From contig CM075101.1 of assembly GCA_037576195.1 (NCBI GenBank), positions 31,744,001-31,808,000 on the forward strand: a DNA stretch of 64,000 nucleotides, in the 5' to 3' direction. Each line of letters opens with the position of its first letter. The stretch's first letter is position 1. The position numbers were made by a program, and so were the translations under genes. Source of the stretch: Phytoseiulus persimilis. Its lineage: Eukaryota; Arthropoda; Arachnida; Mesostigmata; Phytoseiidae. The notes beneath the pieces are model-generated. The model had not been told where the DNA came from. It saw only the letters and a program-made list of their open reading frames with translations, and made no database searches. Shown here piece after piece: positions 31,001 to 45,100 of this stretch.

Positions 31001-33610
31001 ATTCAGTCTCAGCGTTGAGCTAATGTATGCTTCTGAAATTTGGTCCTAGCGTCGAGCTAATGTATGCTTGTGGAATTTAGTCTTGAGCTGAAGCATGCTT
31101 CTGAAATTTAATCTTAGCTTTGAGCTAACGTATGCTTCTGAAATTTAGTCTTTGCGTTGAGCTAATGTTTGCTTGTGGAATTTAGTCTTGGGCTAAGGCA
31201 TGCTTCTGAAATTTAGTCTCAGCTTTGAGCTAATGTATGCTTCTGAAATTTAGTCTTAGCGTTGAGCTAATGTATGCTTGTGGAATTTCGTCTTAGGCTA
31301 AGGCATGCTTCTGAAAAATAGCCTCAGCCTTGAGCTAAGGTTGGCTGTTTTCGAAATTTAGTCTTAGCTTTGAGCTAATGTATGCTTGTGGAATTTAGTC
31401 TCAGGCTGAGGCATGCTTCTGAAAATTCGCCTCAGGCTAAGGCATGCTTCTGAAATTTAGACTTAGCGTTGAGCTAATGTATGCTTGTGGAATTTAGTCT
31501 TAAGCTAAGGCATGCTTCTGAAAATTAGCCTCAGCCTTGAGCTAAGGTTGGCTGTTTTCGAAATTCAGTCTTAGCTTTGAGCTAATGTATGCTTCTGAAA
31601 TTTGGTCTTAGCGTTGAGCTAATGTATGCTTGTGGAATTTAGTCTTAGCGTTGAGCTAATGTATGCTTGTGGAATTTAGTCTTAGGCTAAGGCATGCTTC
31701 TAAAAAATAGCCTCAGCCTTGAGCTAAGGTTGGCTGTTTTCGAAATTTAGTCTTAGCTTTGAGCTAATGTATGCTTGTGGAATTTAGTCTCAGGCTGAGG
31801 CATGCTTCTGAAAATTCGCCTCAGGCTAAGGCATGCTTCTGAAATTTAGTCTTAGCGTTGAGCTAATGTATGCTTGTGGAATTTAGTCTTAAGCTAAGGC
31901 ATGCTTCTGAAAATTAACCTCAGCCTTGAGCTGAGGTTGGCTGTTTTCGAAATTCAGTCTTAGCTTTGAGCTAATGTATGCTTCTGAAATTTGGTCTTAG
32001 CGTTGAGCTAATGTATGCTTGTGGAATTTAGTCTTGGGCTAAGGCATGCTTCTGAAATTTAGTCTCAGCTTTGAGCTAATGTATCCTTCTGAAATTTAGT
32101 CTTAGCGTTGAGCTGACGTATGCTTGTGGAATTTAGTCTTGGGCTAAGGCATGCTTCTGAAATTTAGTCTTAGCTTTGAGCTAATGTATGCTTGTGGAAT
32201 TTAGTCTCAGGCTGAGGCATGCTTCTGAAAATTCGCCCCAGGCTAAGGCATGCTTCTGAAATTCAGTCTTAGCTTTGAGCTAATGTATGCTTCTGAAATT
32301 TCGTCTTAGCCTTAAGCTAATGTATGCTCGTGGAATTCAGTCTTGGGCTAAGGCATGCTTCTGAAATTTAGTCTTAGCTTTGAGCTAATGTATGCTTCTG
32401 AAATTTAGTCTTAGCGTTGAGCTAATGTATGCTTGTGGGATTTAGTCTTAGGCTAAGGCATGCTCCTGAAAATTAGCCTCAGCCTTGAGCTAAGGTTGGC
32501 TGTTTTCGAAATTTAGTCTTAGCCTTGAGCTGATGAATGCTTCTGAAAATTCGCCTCAGGCTAATGTATGCTTCTGAAATTCAGTCTTGGGCTAAGGCAT
32601 GCTTCTGAAATTTAGTCTTGGCTTTGAGCTAATGTATGCTTCTGAAATTTAGTCTTAGCGTTGAGCTAATGTATGCTTGTGGAATTTAGTCTTGGGCTAA
32701 GGCATGCTCCTGAAATTCAGTCTTAGCGTTGAGCTAATGTATGCTTGTGGAATTTAGTCTTGGGCTAAGGCATGCTTCTTAAATTTAGTCTTAGCGTTGG
32801 GCTAATGTACGCTTGTGGAATTTAGTCTTGGGCTAAGGCATGCTTCTGAAATTCAGTCTTAGCTTTGAGCCAATGTATGCTTCTGAAATTTAGTCTTAGC
32901 CTTAAGCTAATGTATGCTTGTGGAATTTAGTTTTGGGCTGAGGCATGCTTCTGAAATTTAGTCTTAGCTTTGAGCTCATGTATGCTTCTGAAATTTAGTC
33001 TTAGCTTTGAGCTAATGTATGCTTGTGGAATTTAGTCTTGGGCTAAGGCATGCTTCTGAAATTTAGTCTTAGCGTTGAGCTAATGTATGCTTGTGGAATT
33101 TAGTCTTGGGCTAAGGCATGCTTCTGAAATTCAGTCTTAGCTTTGAGCTAATGTATGCTTCTGAAATTTCGTCTTAGCCTTAAGCTAATGTATGCTTGTG
33201 GAATTTAGTCTTAGGCTGAGGCATGCTTCTGAAAATTCGCCTCAGGCTAAGGCTTGCTCCTGAAATTTAGTCTTAGCTTTGAGCTAATTTATGCTTGTGG
33301 AATTTAGTCTAAGGCTGAGGCATGCTTCTGAAATTTAGTCTTAGCTTTGAGCTAATGTATGCTTGTGGAATTCAGTCTTGGGCTAAGGCATGCTTCTGAA
33401 ATTTAGTCTTAGCTTTGAGCTAATGTATGCTTCTGAAATTTAGTCTTAGCGTTGAGCTAACGTATGCTTCTGAAATTCAGTCTTAGCGTTGAGCTAATGT
33501 ATGCTTGTGGAATTTAGTCTTAGGCTTAGGCATGCTTCTGAAAATTAGCCTCAGTCTTGAGCTAAGGTTGGCTGTTTTCGAAATTTAGTCTTAGCCTTGA
33601 GCTGATGTAT
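28095..33610. repeat. 5,516-bp higher-order repeat, copy A
   Basis: Rare variants (GCTAGTGTATG, GGCATGTATCTG at 29574 and 30917, CTTCTAAAAAATAG at 31695) recur exactly 5,516 bp downstream. The boundary falls within a shared monomer segment, as expected from unequal crossing-over. Confidence 0.85.
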
Positions 33611-36600
33611 GCTTCTGAAAATTCAGTCTCAGCGTTGAGCTAATGTATGCTTCTGAAATTTGGTCTTAGCGTTGAGCTAGTGTATGCTTGTGGAATTTAG
33701 TCTTGAGCTAAAGCATGCTTCTGAAATTTAATCTTAGCTTTGAGCTAACGTATGCTTCTGAAATTTAGTCTTTGCGTTGAGCTAATGTTTGCTTGTGGAA
33801 TTTAGTCTTGGGCTAAGGCATGCTTCTGAAATTTAGTCTCAGCTTTGAGCTAATGTATGCTTCTGAAATTTAGTCTTAGCGTTGAGCTAATGTATGCTTG
33901 TGGAATTTCGTCTTAGGCTAAGGCATGCTTCTGAAAAATAGCCTCAGCCTTGAGCTAAGGTTGGCTGTTTTCGAAATTTAGTCTTAGCTTTGAGCTAATG
34001 TATGCTTGTGGAATTTAGTCTCAGGCTGAGGCATGCTTCTGAAAATTCGCCTCAGGCTAAGGCATGCTTCTGAAAATTCAGTCTCAGCTTTGAGCTAATG
34101 TATGCTTCTGAAATTTAGTCTTAGCGTTGAGCTAATGTATGCTTGTGGAATTTAGTCTTAAGCTAAGGCATGCTTCTGAAAATTAGCCTCAGGCTAAGGC
34201 TTGCTCCTGAAATTTAGTCTTAGCTTTGAGCTAATGTATGCTTGTGGAATTTAGTCTCAGGCTGAGGCATGCTTCTGAAAATTCGCCTCAGGCTAAGGCA
34301 TGCTTCTGAAATTTAGTCTTAGCGTTGAGCTAATGTATGCTTGTGGAATTTAGTCTTAAGCTAAGGCATGCTTCTGAAAATCAGCCTCAGCCTTGAGCTA
34401 AGGTTGGCTGTTTTCGAAATTCAGTCTTAGCTTTGAGCTAATGTATGCTTCTGAAATTTGGTCTTAGCGTTGAGCTAATGTATGCTTGTGGAATTTAGTC
34501 TTGGGCTAAGGCATGCTTCTGAAATTTAGTCTCAGCTTTGAGCTAATGTATCTTTCTGAAATTTAGTCTTAGCGTTGAGCTGATGTATGCTTGTGGAATT
34601 TAGTCTTGGGCTAGAGCATGCTTCTGAAATTTAGTCTTAGCGTTGAGCTAATGTATGCTTCTGAAATTTGGTCTTAGCGTTGAGCTAATGTATGCTTGTG
34701 GAATTTAGTCTTGGGCTAAGGCATGCTTCTGAAATTTAGTCTCAGCTTTGAGCTAATGTATCCTTCTGAAATTTAGTCTTAGCGTTGAGCTGATGTATGC
34801 TTGTGGAATTTAGTCTTGGGCTAGAGCATGCTTCTGAAATTTAGTCTTAGCGTTGAGCTAATGTATGCTTGTGGAATTTAGTCTTAGGCTGAGGCATGCT
34901 TCTGAAAATTCGCCTCAGGCTAAGGCATGCTTCTGAAATTTAGTCTTAGCTTTGAGCTAATGTATGCTTCTGAAATTTAGTCTCAGCGTTGAGCTAATGT
35001 ATGCTTGTGGAGTTTAGTCTTAGGCTGAGGCATGCTTGTGGAATTTAGTCCTGGGCTAAGGCATGCTTCTGAAATTTAGTCTTAGCCTTGAGCTAATGTA
35101 TGCTTGTGGAATTTAGTCTTGGGCTGAGGCATGTATCTGAAAATTCGCCTCAGGCTAAGGCATGCTTCTGAAAATTCAGTCTCAGCGTTTAGCCAATGTA
35201 TGCTTCTGAAATTTGGTCTTAGCGTTGAGCTAATGTATGCTTGTGGAATTTAGTCTTGAGCTAAAGCATGCTTCTGAAATTTGATCTTAGCTTTGAGCTA
35301 ACGTATGCTTCTGAAATTTAGTCTTTGCGTTGAGCTAATGTTTGCTTGTGGAATTTAGTCTTGGGCTAAGGCATGCTTCTGAAATTTAGTCTCAGCTTTG
35401 AGCTAATGTATGCTTCTGAAATTTAGTCTTAGCGTTGAGCTAATGTATGCTTGTGGAATTTCGTCTTAGGCTAAGGCATGCTTCTGAAAAATAGCCTCAG
35501 CCTTGAGCTAAGGTTGGCTGTTTTCGAAATTTAGTCTTAGCTTTGAGCTAATGTATGCTTGTGGAATTTAGTCTCAGGCTGAGGCATGCTTCTGAAAATT
35601 CGCCTCAGGCTAAGGCATGCTTCTGAAAATTCAGTCTCAGCTTTGAGCTAATGTATGCTTCTGAAATTTAGTCTCAGCGTTGAGCTAATGTATGCTTGTG
35701 GAATTTAGTCTTAAGCTAAGGCATGCTTCTGAAAATTAGCCTCAGGCTAAGGCTTGCTCCTGAAATTTAGTCTTAGCTTTGAGCTAATGTATGCTTGTGG
35801 AATTTAGTCTCAGGCTGAGGCATGCTTCTGAAAATTCGCCTCAGGCTAAGGCATGCTTCTGAAATTTAGTCTCAGCGTTGAGCTAATGTATGCTTGTGGA
35901 ATTCAGTCTTAAGCTAAGGCATGCTTCTGAAAATCAGCCTCAGCCTTGAGCTAAGGTTGGCTGTTTTCGAAATTCAGTCTTAGCTTTGAGCTAATGAATG
36001 CTTCTGAAATTTGGTCTTAGCGTTGAGCTAATGTATGCTTGTGGAATTTAGTCTTGGGCTAAGGCATGCTTCTGAAATTTAGTCTCAGCTTTGAGCTAAT
36101 GTATCCTTCTGAAATTTAGTCTTAGCGTTGAGCTGATGTATGCTTGTGGAATTTAGTCTTGGGCTAGAGCATGCTTCTGAAATTTAGTCTTAGCGTTGAG
36201 CTAATGTATGCTTGTGGAATTTAGTCTTAGGCTGAGGCATGCTTCTGAAAATTCGCCTCAGGCTAAGGCATGCTTCTGAAATTTAGTCTCAGCTTTGAGC
36301 TAATGTATGCTTCTGAAATTTAGTCTTAGCGTTGAGCTAATGTATGCTTGTGGAATTTAGTCTTAGGCTGAGGCATGCTTGTGGAATTTAGTCCTGGGCT
36401 AAGGCATGCTTCTGAAATTTAGTCTTAGCCTTGAGCTAATGTATGCTTGTGGAATTTAGTCTTGGGCTGAGGCATGTATCTGAAAATTCGCCTCAGGCTA
36501 AGGCATGCTTCTGAAAATTCAGTCTCAGCGTTGAGCTAATGTATGCTTCTGAAATTTGGTCTTAGCGTCGAGCTAATGTATGCTTGTGGAATTTAGTCTT

Positions 36601-39126
36601 GAGCTGAAGCATGCTTCTGAAATTTAATCTTAGCTTTGAGCTAACGTATGCTTCTGAAATTTAGTCTTTGCGTTGAGCTAATGTTTGCTTGTGGAATTTA
36701 GTCTTGGGCTAAGGCATGCTTCTGAAATTTAGTCTCAGCTTTGAGCTAATGTATGCTTCTGAAATTTAGTCTTAGCGTTGAGCTAATGTATGCTTGTGGA
36801 ATTTCGTCTTAGGCTAAGGCATGCTTCTGAAAAATAGCCTCAGCCTTGAGCTCAGGTTGGCTGTTTTCGAAATTTAGTCTTAGCTTTGAGCTAATGTATG
36901 CTTGTGGAATTTAGTCTCAGGCTGAGGCATGCTTCTGAAAATTCGCCTCAGGCTAAGGCATGCTTCTGAAATTTAGACTTAGCGTTGAGCTAATGTATGC
37001 TTGTGGAATTTAGTCTTAAGCTAAGGCATGCTTCTGAAAATTAGCCTCAGCCTTGAGCTAAGGTTGGCTGTTTTCGAAATTCAGTCTTAGCTTTGAGCTA
37101 ATGTATGCTTCTGAAATTTGGTCTTAGCGTTTAGCTAATGTATGCTTGTGGAATTTAGTCTTAGCGTTGAGCTAATGTATGCTTGTGGAATTTAGTCTTA
37201 GGCTAAGGCATGCTTCTAAAAAATAGCCTCAGCCTTGAGCTAAGGTTGGCTGTTTTCGAAATTTAGTCTTAGCTTTGAGCTAATGTATGCTTGTGGAATT
37301 TAGTCTCAGGCTGAGGCATGCTTCTGAAAATTCGCCTCAGGCTAAGGCATGCTTCTGAAATTTAGTCTTAGCGTTGAGCTAATGTATGCTTGTGGAATTT
37401 AGTCTTAAGCTAAGGCATGCTTCTGAAAATTAACCTCAGCCTTGAGCTGAGGTTGGCTGTTTTCGAAATTCAGTCTTAGCTTTGAGCTAATGTATGCTTC
37501 TGAAATTTGGTCTTAGCGTTGAGCTAATGTATGCTTGTGGAATTTAGTCTTGGGCTAAGGCATGCTTCTGAAATTTAGTCTCAGCTTTGAGCTAATGTAT
37601 CCTTCTGAAATTTAGTCTTAGCGTTGAGCTGACGTATGCTTGTGGAATTTAGTCTTGGGCTAAGGCATGCTTCTGAAATTTAGTCTTAGCTTTGAGCTAA
37701 TGTATGCTTGTGGAATTTAGTCTCAGGCTGAGGCATGCTTCTGAAAATTCGCCCCAGGCTAAGGCATGCTTCTGAAATTCAGTCTTAGCTTTGAGCTAAT
37801 GTATGCTTCTGAAATTTCGTCTTAGCCTTAAGCTAATGTATGCTCGTGGAATTCAGTCTTGGGCTAAGGCATGCTTCTGAAATTTAGTCTTAGCTTTGAG
37901 CTAATGTATGCTTCTGAAATTTAGTCTTAGCGTTGAGCTAATGTATGCTTGTGGGATTTAGTCTTAGGCTAAGGCATGCTCCTGAAAATTAGCCTCAGCC
38001 TTGAGCTAAGGTTGGCTGTTTTCGAAATTTAGTCTTAGCCTTGAGCTGATGAATGCTTCTGAAAATTCGCCTCAGGCTAATGTATGCTTCTGAAATTCAG
38101 TCTTGGGCTAAGGCATGCTTCTGAAATTTAGTCTTGGCTTTGAGCTAATGTATGCTTCTGAAATTTAGTCTTAGCGTTGAGCTAATGTATGCTTGTGGAA
38201 TTTAGTCTTGGGCTAAGGCATGCTCCTGAAATTCAGTCTTAGCGTTGAGCTAATGTATGCTTGTGGAATTTAGTCTTGGGCTAAGGCATGCTTCTTAAAT
38301 TTAGTCTTAGCGTTGGGCTAATGTACGCTTGTGGAATTTAGTCTTGGGCTAAGGCATGCTTCTGAAATTCAGTCTTAGCTTTGAGCTAATGTATGCTTCT
38401 GAAATTTAGTCTTAGCCTTAAGCTAATGTATGCTTGTGGAATTTAGTTTTGGGCTGAGGCATGCTTCTGAAATTTAGTCTTAGCTTTGAGCTCATGTATG
38501 CTTCTGAAATTTAGTCTTAGCTTTGAGCTAATGTATGCTTGTGGAATTTAGTCTTGGGCTAAGGCATGCTTCTGAAATTTAGTCTTAGCGTTGAGCTAAT
38601 GTATGCTTGTGGAATTTAGTCTTGGGCTAAGGCATGCTTCTGAAATTCAGTCTTAGCTTTGAGCTAATGTATGCTTCTGAAATTTCGTCTTAGCCTTAAG
38701 CTAATGTATGCTTGTGGAATTTAGTCTTAGGCTGAGGCATGCTTCTGAAAATTCGCCTCAGGCTAAGGCTTGCTCCTGAAATTTAGTCTTAGCTTTGAGC
38801 TAATTTATGCTTGTGGAATTTAGTCTAAGGCTGAGGCATGCTTCTGAAATTTAGTCTTAGCTTTGAGCTAATGTATGCTTGTGGAATTCAGTCTTGGGCT
38901 AAGGCATGCTTCTGAAATTTAGTCTTAGCTTTGAGCTAATGTATGCTTCTGAAATTTAGTCTTAGCGTTGAGCTAACGTATGCTTCTGAAATTCAGTCTT
39001 AGCGTTGAGCTAATGTATGCTTGTGGAATTTAGTCTTAGGCTTAGGCATGCTTCTGAAAATTAGCCTCAGTCTTGAGCTAAGGTTGGCTGTTTTCGAAAT
39101 TTAGTCTTAGCCTTGAGCTGATGTAT
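33611..39126. repeat. 5,516-bp higher-order repeat, copy B
   Basis: Head-to-tail with copy A. Only occasional base differences were seen (for example CTT/CCT and GAG/TAG variants). Similarity ends near 39140, where GCCTTAGG replaces AGTCTCAG. Confidence 0.85.
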
Positions 39127-42100
39127 GCTTCTGAAAATTCGCCTTAGGCTAATGTATGCTTCTAAAATTTAGTCTTAGGCTGAGGCATGCTTCTGAAATT
39201 TAGTCTTAGCGTTGAGCTAATGTATGCTTGTGGAATTTAGTCTTGGGCTAAGGCATGCTCCTGAAATTTGGTCTTAGCGTTGAGCTAATGTATGCTTGTG
39301 GAATTTAGTCTTGGGCTAAAGCATGCTCCTGAAATTCAGCCTTAGCGTTGAGCTAATGTATGCTTGTGGAATTTAGTCTTGGGCTAAGGCATGCTTCTGA
39401 AATTCAGTCTTAGCTTTGAGCTAATGTATGCTTCTGAAATTTAGTCTTAGCCTTAAGCTAATGTATGCTTGTGGAATTTAGTTTTGGGCTGAGGCATGCT
39501 TCTGAAATTCAGTCTTAGCTTTGAGCTCATGTATGCTTCTGAAATTTAGTCTTAGCTTTGAGCTAATGTATGCTTGTGGAATTTAGTCTTGGGCTAAGGC
39601 ATGCTTCTGAAATTTAGTCTTAGCGTTGAGCTAATGTATGCTTGTGGAATTTAGTCTTGGGCTAAGGCATGCTTCTGAAATTCAGTCTTAGCTTTGAGCT
39701 AATGTATGCTTCTGAAATTTCGTCTTAGCCTTAAGCTAATGTATGCTTGTGGAATTTAGTCTTAGGCTGAGGCATGCTTCTGAAAATTCGCCTCAGGCTA
39801 AGGCTTGCTCCTGAAATTTAGTCTTAGCTTTGAGCTAATTTATGCTTGTGGAATTTAGTCTAAGGCTGAGGCATGCTTCTGAAATTTAGTCTTAGCTTTG
39901 AGCTAATGTATGCTTGTGGAATTCAGTCTTGGGCTAAGGCATGCTTCTGAAATTTAGTCTTAGCTTTGAGCTAATGTATGCTTCTGAAATTTAGTCTTAG
40001 CGTTGAGCTAACGTATGCTTCTGAAATTCAGTCTTAGCGTTGAGCTAATGTATGCTTGTGGAATTTAGTCTTAGGCTTAGGCATGCTTCTGAAAATTAGC
40101 CTCAGTCTTGAGCTAAGGTTGGCTGTTTTCGAAATTTAGTCTTAGCCTTGAGCTGATGTATGCTTCTGAAAATTCGCCTTAGGCTAATGTATGCTTCTAA
40201 AATTTAGTCTTAGGCTGAGGCATGCTTCTGAAATTTAGTCTTAGCGTTGAGCTAATGTATGCATGTGGAATTTAGTCTTGGGCTAAGGCATGCTCCTGAA
40301 ATTTGGTCTTAGCGTTGAGCTAATGTATGCTTGTGGAATTTAGTCTTGGGCTAAAGCATGCTCCTGAAATTCAGCCTTAGCGTTGAGCTAATGTATGCTT
40401 GTGGAATTTAGTCTTGGGCTAAGGCATGCTTCTGAAATTCAGTCTTAGCTTTGAGCTAATGTATGCTTCTGAAATTTAGTCTTAGCCTTAAGCTAATGTA
40501 TGCTTGTGGAATTTAGTCTTGGGCTAAGGCATGCTTCTGAAATTTAGTCTTAGCTTTGAGCTCATGTATGCTTCTGAAATTTAGTCTTAGCTTTGAGCTA
40601 ATGTATGCTTGTGGAATTTAGTCTTGGGCTAAGGCATGCTTCTGAAATTTAGTCTTAGCTTCGAGCTAATGTATGCTTCTGAAATTTAGTCTTAGCGTTG
40701 AGCTAATGTATGCTCGTGGAATTAAGTCTTAGGCTGAGGCATGCTTCTGAAATTTAGTCTTAGCTTTGAGCTAATGTATGCTTGTGAAATTCAGTCTTAA
40801 GCTAAGGCATGCTTCTGAAATTTAGTCTTAGTTTTGAGTTAATGTATGCTTGTGGAATTTAGTCTTGGGCTAAGGCATGCTTCTGAAATTCAGTCTTAGC
40901 TTTGAGCTAATGTATGCTTCTGAAATTTCGTCTTAGCCTTAAGCTAATGTATGCTTGTGGAATTTAGTCTTAGGCTGAGGCATGCTTCTGAAAATTCGCC
41001 TCAGGCTAAGGCTTGCTCCTGAAATTTAGTCTTAGCTTTGAGCTAATTTATGCTTGTGGAATTTAGTCTAAGGCTGAGGCATGCTTCTGAAATTTAGTCT
41101 TAGCTTTGAGCTAATGTATGCTTGTGGACTTCAGTCTTGGGCTAAGGCATGCTTCTGAAATTTAGTCTTAGCTTTGAGCTAATGTATGCTTCTGAAATTT
41201 AGTCTTAGCGTTGAGCTAACGTATGCTTCTGAAATTCAGTCTTAGCGTTGAGCTAATGTATGCTTGTGGAATTTAGTCTTAGGCTTAGGCATGCTTCTGA
41301 AAATTAGCCTCAGTCTTGAGCTAAGGTTGGCTGTTTTCGAAATTTAGTCTTAGCCTTGAGCTGATGTATGCTTCTGAAAATTCGCCTTAGGCTAATGTAT
41401 GCTTCTAAAATTTAGTCTTAGGCTGAGGCATGCTCCTGAAATTTAGTCTTAGCGTTGAGCTAATGTATGCTTGTGGAATTTAGTCTTGGGCTAAGGCATG
41501 CTCCTGAAATTTGGTCTTAGCGTTGAGCTAATGTATGCTTGTGGAATTTAGTCTTGGGCTAAAGCATGCTCCTGAAATTCAGCCTTAGCGTTGAGCTAAT
41601 GTATGCTTGTGGAACTTAGTCTTGGGCTAAGGCATGCTTCTGAAATTCAGTCTCAGCTTTGAGCTAATGTATGCTTCTGAAATTTAGTCTTAGCCTTGAG
41701 CTAATGTATGCTTGTGGAATTTAGTCTTGGGCTAAGGCATGCTTCTGAAATTTAGTCTTAGCTTTGAGCTCATGTATGCTTCTGAAATTTAGTCTTAGCT
41801 TTGAGCTAATGTATGCTTGTGGAATTTAGTCTTGGGCTAAGGCATGCTTCTGAAATTTAGTCTTAGCTTTGAGCTAATGTATGCTTCTGAAATTTAGTCT
41901 TAGCGTTGAGCTAATGTATGCTTGTGGAATTAAGTCTTAGGCTGAGGCATGCTTCTGAAATTTAGTCTTAGCTTTGAGCTAATGTATGCTTGTGGAATTC
42001 AGTCTTAAGCTAAGGCATGCTTCTGAAATTTAGTCTTAGTTTTGAGTTAATGTATCCTTCTGAAATTTAGTCTTAGCCTTAAGCTAATGTATGCTTGTGG

Positions 42101-45100
42101 AATTTAGTCTTGGGCTAAGGCATGCTTCTGAAATTTAGTCTTAGCTTTGAGCTCATGTATGCTTCTGAAATTTAGTCTTAGCTTTGAGCTAATGTATGCT
42201 TGTGGAATTTAGTCTTGGGCTGAAGCATGCTTCTGAAATTTAGTCTTAGCTTTGAGCTAACGTATGCTTCTGAAATTTAGTCTTAGCGTTGAGCTAATGT
42301 ATGCTTGTGGAATTTAGTCTTGGGCTAAGGCATGCTTCTGAAATTTAGTCTTAGCTTTGAGCTAATGTATGCTTCTGAAATTTAGTCTTAGCGTTGAGCA
42401 AATGTATGCTTGTGGAATTTAGTCTTAGGCTAAGGCATGCTTCTGAAAATTAGCCTCAGCCTTGAGCTAAGGTTGGCTGTTTCCGAAATTTAGTCTTAGC
42501 CTTGAGCTACTGTATGCTTCTGAAAATTCGCCTCAGGCTAATGTATGCTTGTGGAATTTAGTCTTAAGCTAAGGCATGCTTCTGAAACTTAGTCTCAGGC
42601 TAAGGCATGCTTCTGAAATTTAGTCTTACAGTTGAGCTAATGTATGCTTGTGGAATTCAGTCTTGGGCTAAGGCATGCTTCTGAAATTTAGTCTTAGCTT
42701 TGAGCTTATGTATGCTTCTGAAATTTAGTCTTAGCGTTGAGCTACTGTATGCTTGTGGAATTTAGTCTCAGGCTGAGGCATGCTTCTGAATATTCGCCTC
42801 AGGCTGAGGCTTGCTCCTGAAATTTAGTCTTAGCTCCGAGCTAATGTATGCTTGTGGAATTTAGTCTTAGGCAGAGGCATGCTTCTGAAATTTAGTCTTA
42901 GCTTTGAGCTAATGTATGCTTGTGGAATTCAGTCTTGGGCTGAGGCATGCTTGTGGAATTCAGTCTTGGGCTGAGGCATGCTTCTGAAATTTAGTCTTAG
43001 CTTTGAGCTAATGTATGCTTCTGAAATTTAGTCTTAGCGTTGAGCTAATGTATGCTTGTGGAATTTAGTCTTAGGCTAAGGCATGCTTCTGAAAATTAGC
43101 CTCAGCCTTGAGCTAAGGTTGGCTGTTTTCGAAATTTAGTCTTAGCCTTGAGCTGATGTATGCTTCTGAAAATTCGCCTCAGGCTAATGTATGCTTCTGA
43201 AATTTAGTCTTAGGCTAAGGCATGCTTCTGAAATTAAGTCTTAGGCTAAGGCATGCTTCTGAAATTTAGTCTTAGCGTTGAGCTAATGTATGCTTGTGGA
43301 ATTTAGTCTTGGGCTAAGGCATGCTCCTGAAATTTAGTCTTAGCGTTGAGCTAATGTATGCTTGTGGAATTTAGTCTTGGGCTGAGGCATGCTTCCTAAA
43401 TTTAGTCTTAGCGTTGAGCTAATGTACGCTTGTGGAATTTAGTCTTGGGCTAAGGCATGCTTCTGAAATTCAGTCTTAGCTTTGAGCTAATGTATGCTTG
43501 TGAAATTCAGTCTTAAGCTAAGGCATGCTTCTGAAATTTAGTCTTAGTTTTGAGTTAATGTATGCTTGTGGAATTTAGTTTTGGGCTAAGGCATGCTTCT
43601 GAAATTTAGTCTTAGCTTTGAGCTAATGTATGCTTGTGAAATTCAGTCTTAAGCTAAGGCATGCTTCTGAAATTTAGTCTTAGTTTTGAGTTAATGTATG
43701 CTTGTGGAATTTAGTCTTGGGCTAAGGCATGCTTCTGAAATTCAGTCTTAGCTTTGAGCTAATGTATGCTACTGAAATTTCGTCTTAGCCTTAAGCTAAT
43801 GTATGCTTGTGGAATTTAGTCTTAGGCTGAGGCATGCTTCTGAAAATTCGCCTCAGGCTAAGGCTTGCTCCTAAAATTTAGTCTTAGCTTTGAGCTAATT
43901 TATGCTTGTGGAATTTAGTCTTAGCGTTGAGCTAACGTATGCTTCTGAAATTCAGTCTTAGCGTTGAGCTAATGTATGCTTGTGGAATTTAGTCTTAGGC
44001 TTAGGCATGCTTCTGAAAATTAGCCTCAGTCTTGAGCTAAGGTTGGCTGTTTTCGAAATTTAGTCTTAGCCTTGAGCTGATGTATGCTTCTGAAAATTCG
44101 CCTTAGGCTAATGTATGCTTCTAAAATTTAGTCTTAGGCTGAGGCATGCTTCTGAAATTTAGTCTTAGCGTTGAGCTAATGTATGCTTGTGGAATTTAGT
44201 CTTGGGCTAAGGCATGCTCCTGAAATTTGGTCTTAGCGTTGAGCTAATGTATGCTTGTGGAATTTAGTCTTGGGCTAAAGCATGCTCCTGAAATTCAGCC
44301 TTAGCGTTGAGCTAATGTATGCTTGTGGAATTTAGTCTTGGGCTAAGGCATGCTTCTGAAATTCAGTCTCAGCTTTGAGCTAATGTATGCTTCTGAAATT
44401 TAGTCTTAGCCTTAAGCTAATGTATGCTTGTGGAATTTAGTCTTGGGCTAAGGCATGCTTCTGAAATTTAGTCTTAGCTTTGAGCTCATGTATGCTTCTG
44501 AAATTTAGTCTTAGCTTTGAGCTAATGTATGCTTGTGGAATTTAGTCTTGGGCTAAGGCATGCTTCTGAAATTTAGTCTTAGCTTTGAGCTAATGTATGC
44601 TTCTGAAATTTAGTCTTAGCGTTGAGCTAATGTATGCTTGTGGAATTAAGTCTTAGCTTTGAGCTAATGTATGCTTGTGGAATTCAGTCTCAAGCTAAGG
44701 CATGCTTCTGAAATTTAGTCTTAGTTTTGAGTTAATGTATGCTTCTGAAATTTAGTCTTAGCCTTAAGCTAATGTATGCTTGTGGAATTTAGTCTTGGGC
44801 TAAGGCATGCTTCTGAAATTTAGTCTTAGCTTTGAGCTCATGTATGCTTCTGAAATTTAGTCTTAGCTTTGAGCTAATGTATGCTTGTGGAATTTAGTCT
44901 TGGGCTAAAGCATGCTTCTGAAATTTAGTCTTAGCTTTGAGCTAACGTATGCTTCTGAAATTTAGTCTTAGCGTTGAGCTAATGTATGCTTGTGGAATTT
45001 AGTCTTGGGCTAAGGCATGCTTCTGAAATTTAGTCTTAGCTTTGAGCTAATGTATGCTTCTGAAATTTAGTCTTAGCGTTGAGCTAATGTATGCTTGTGG

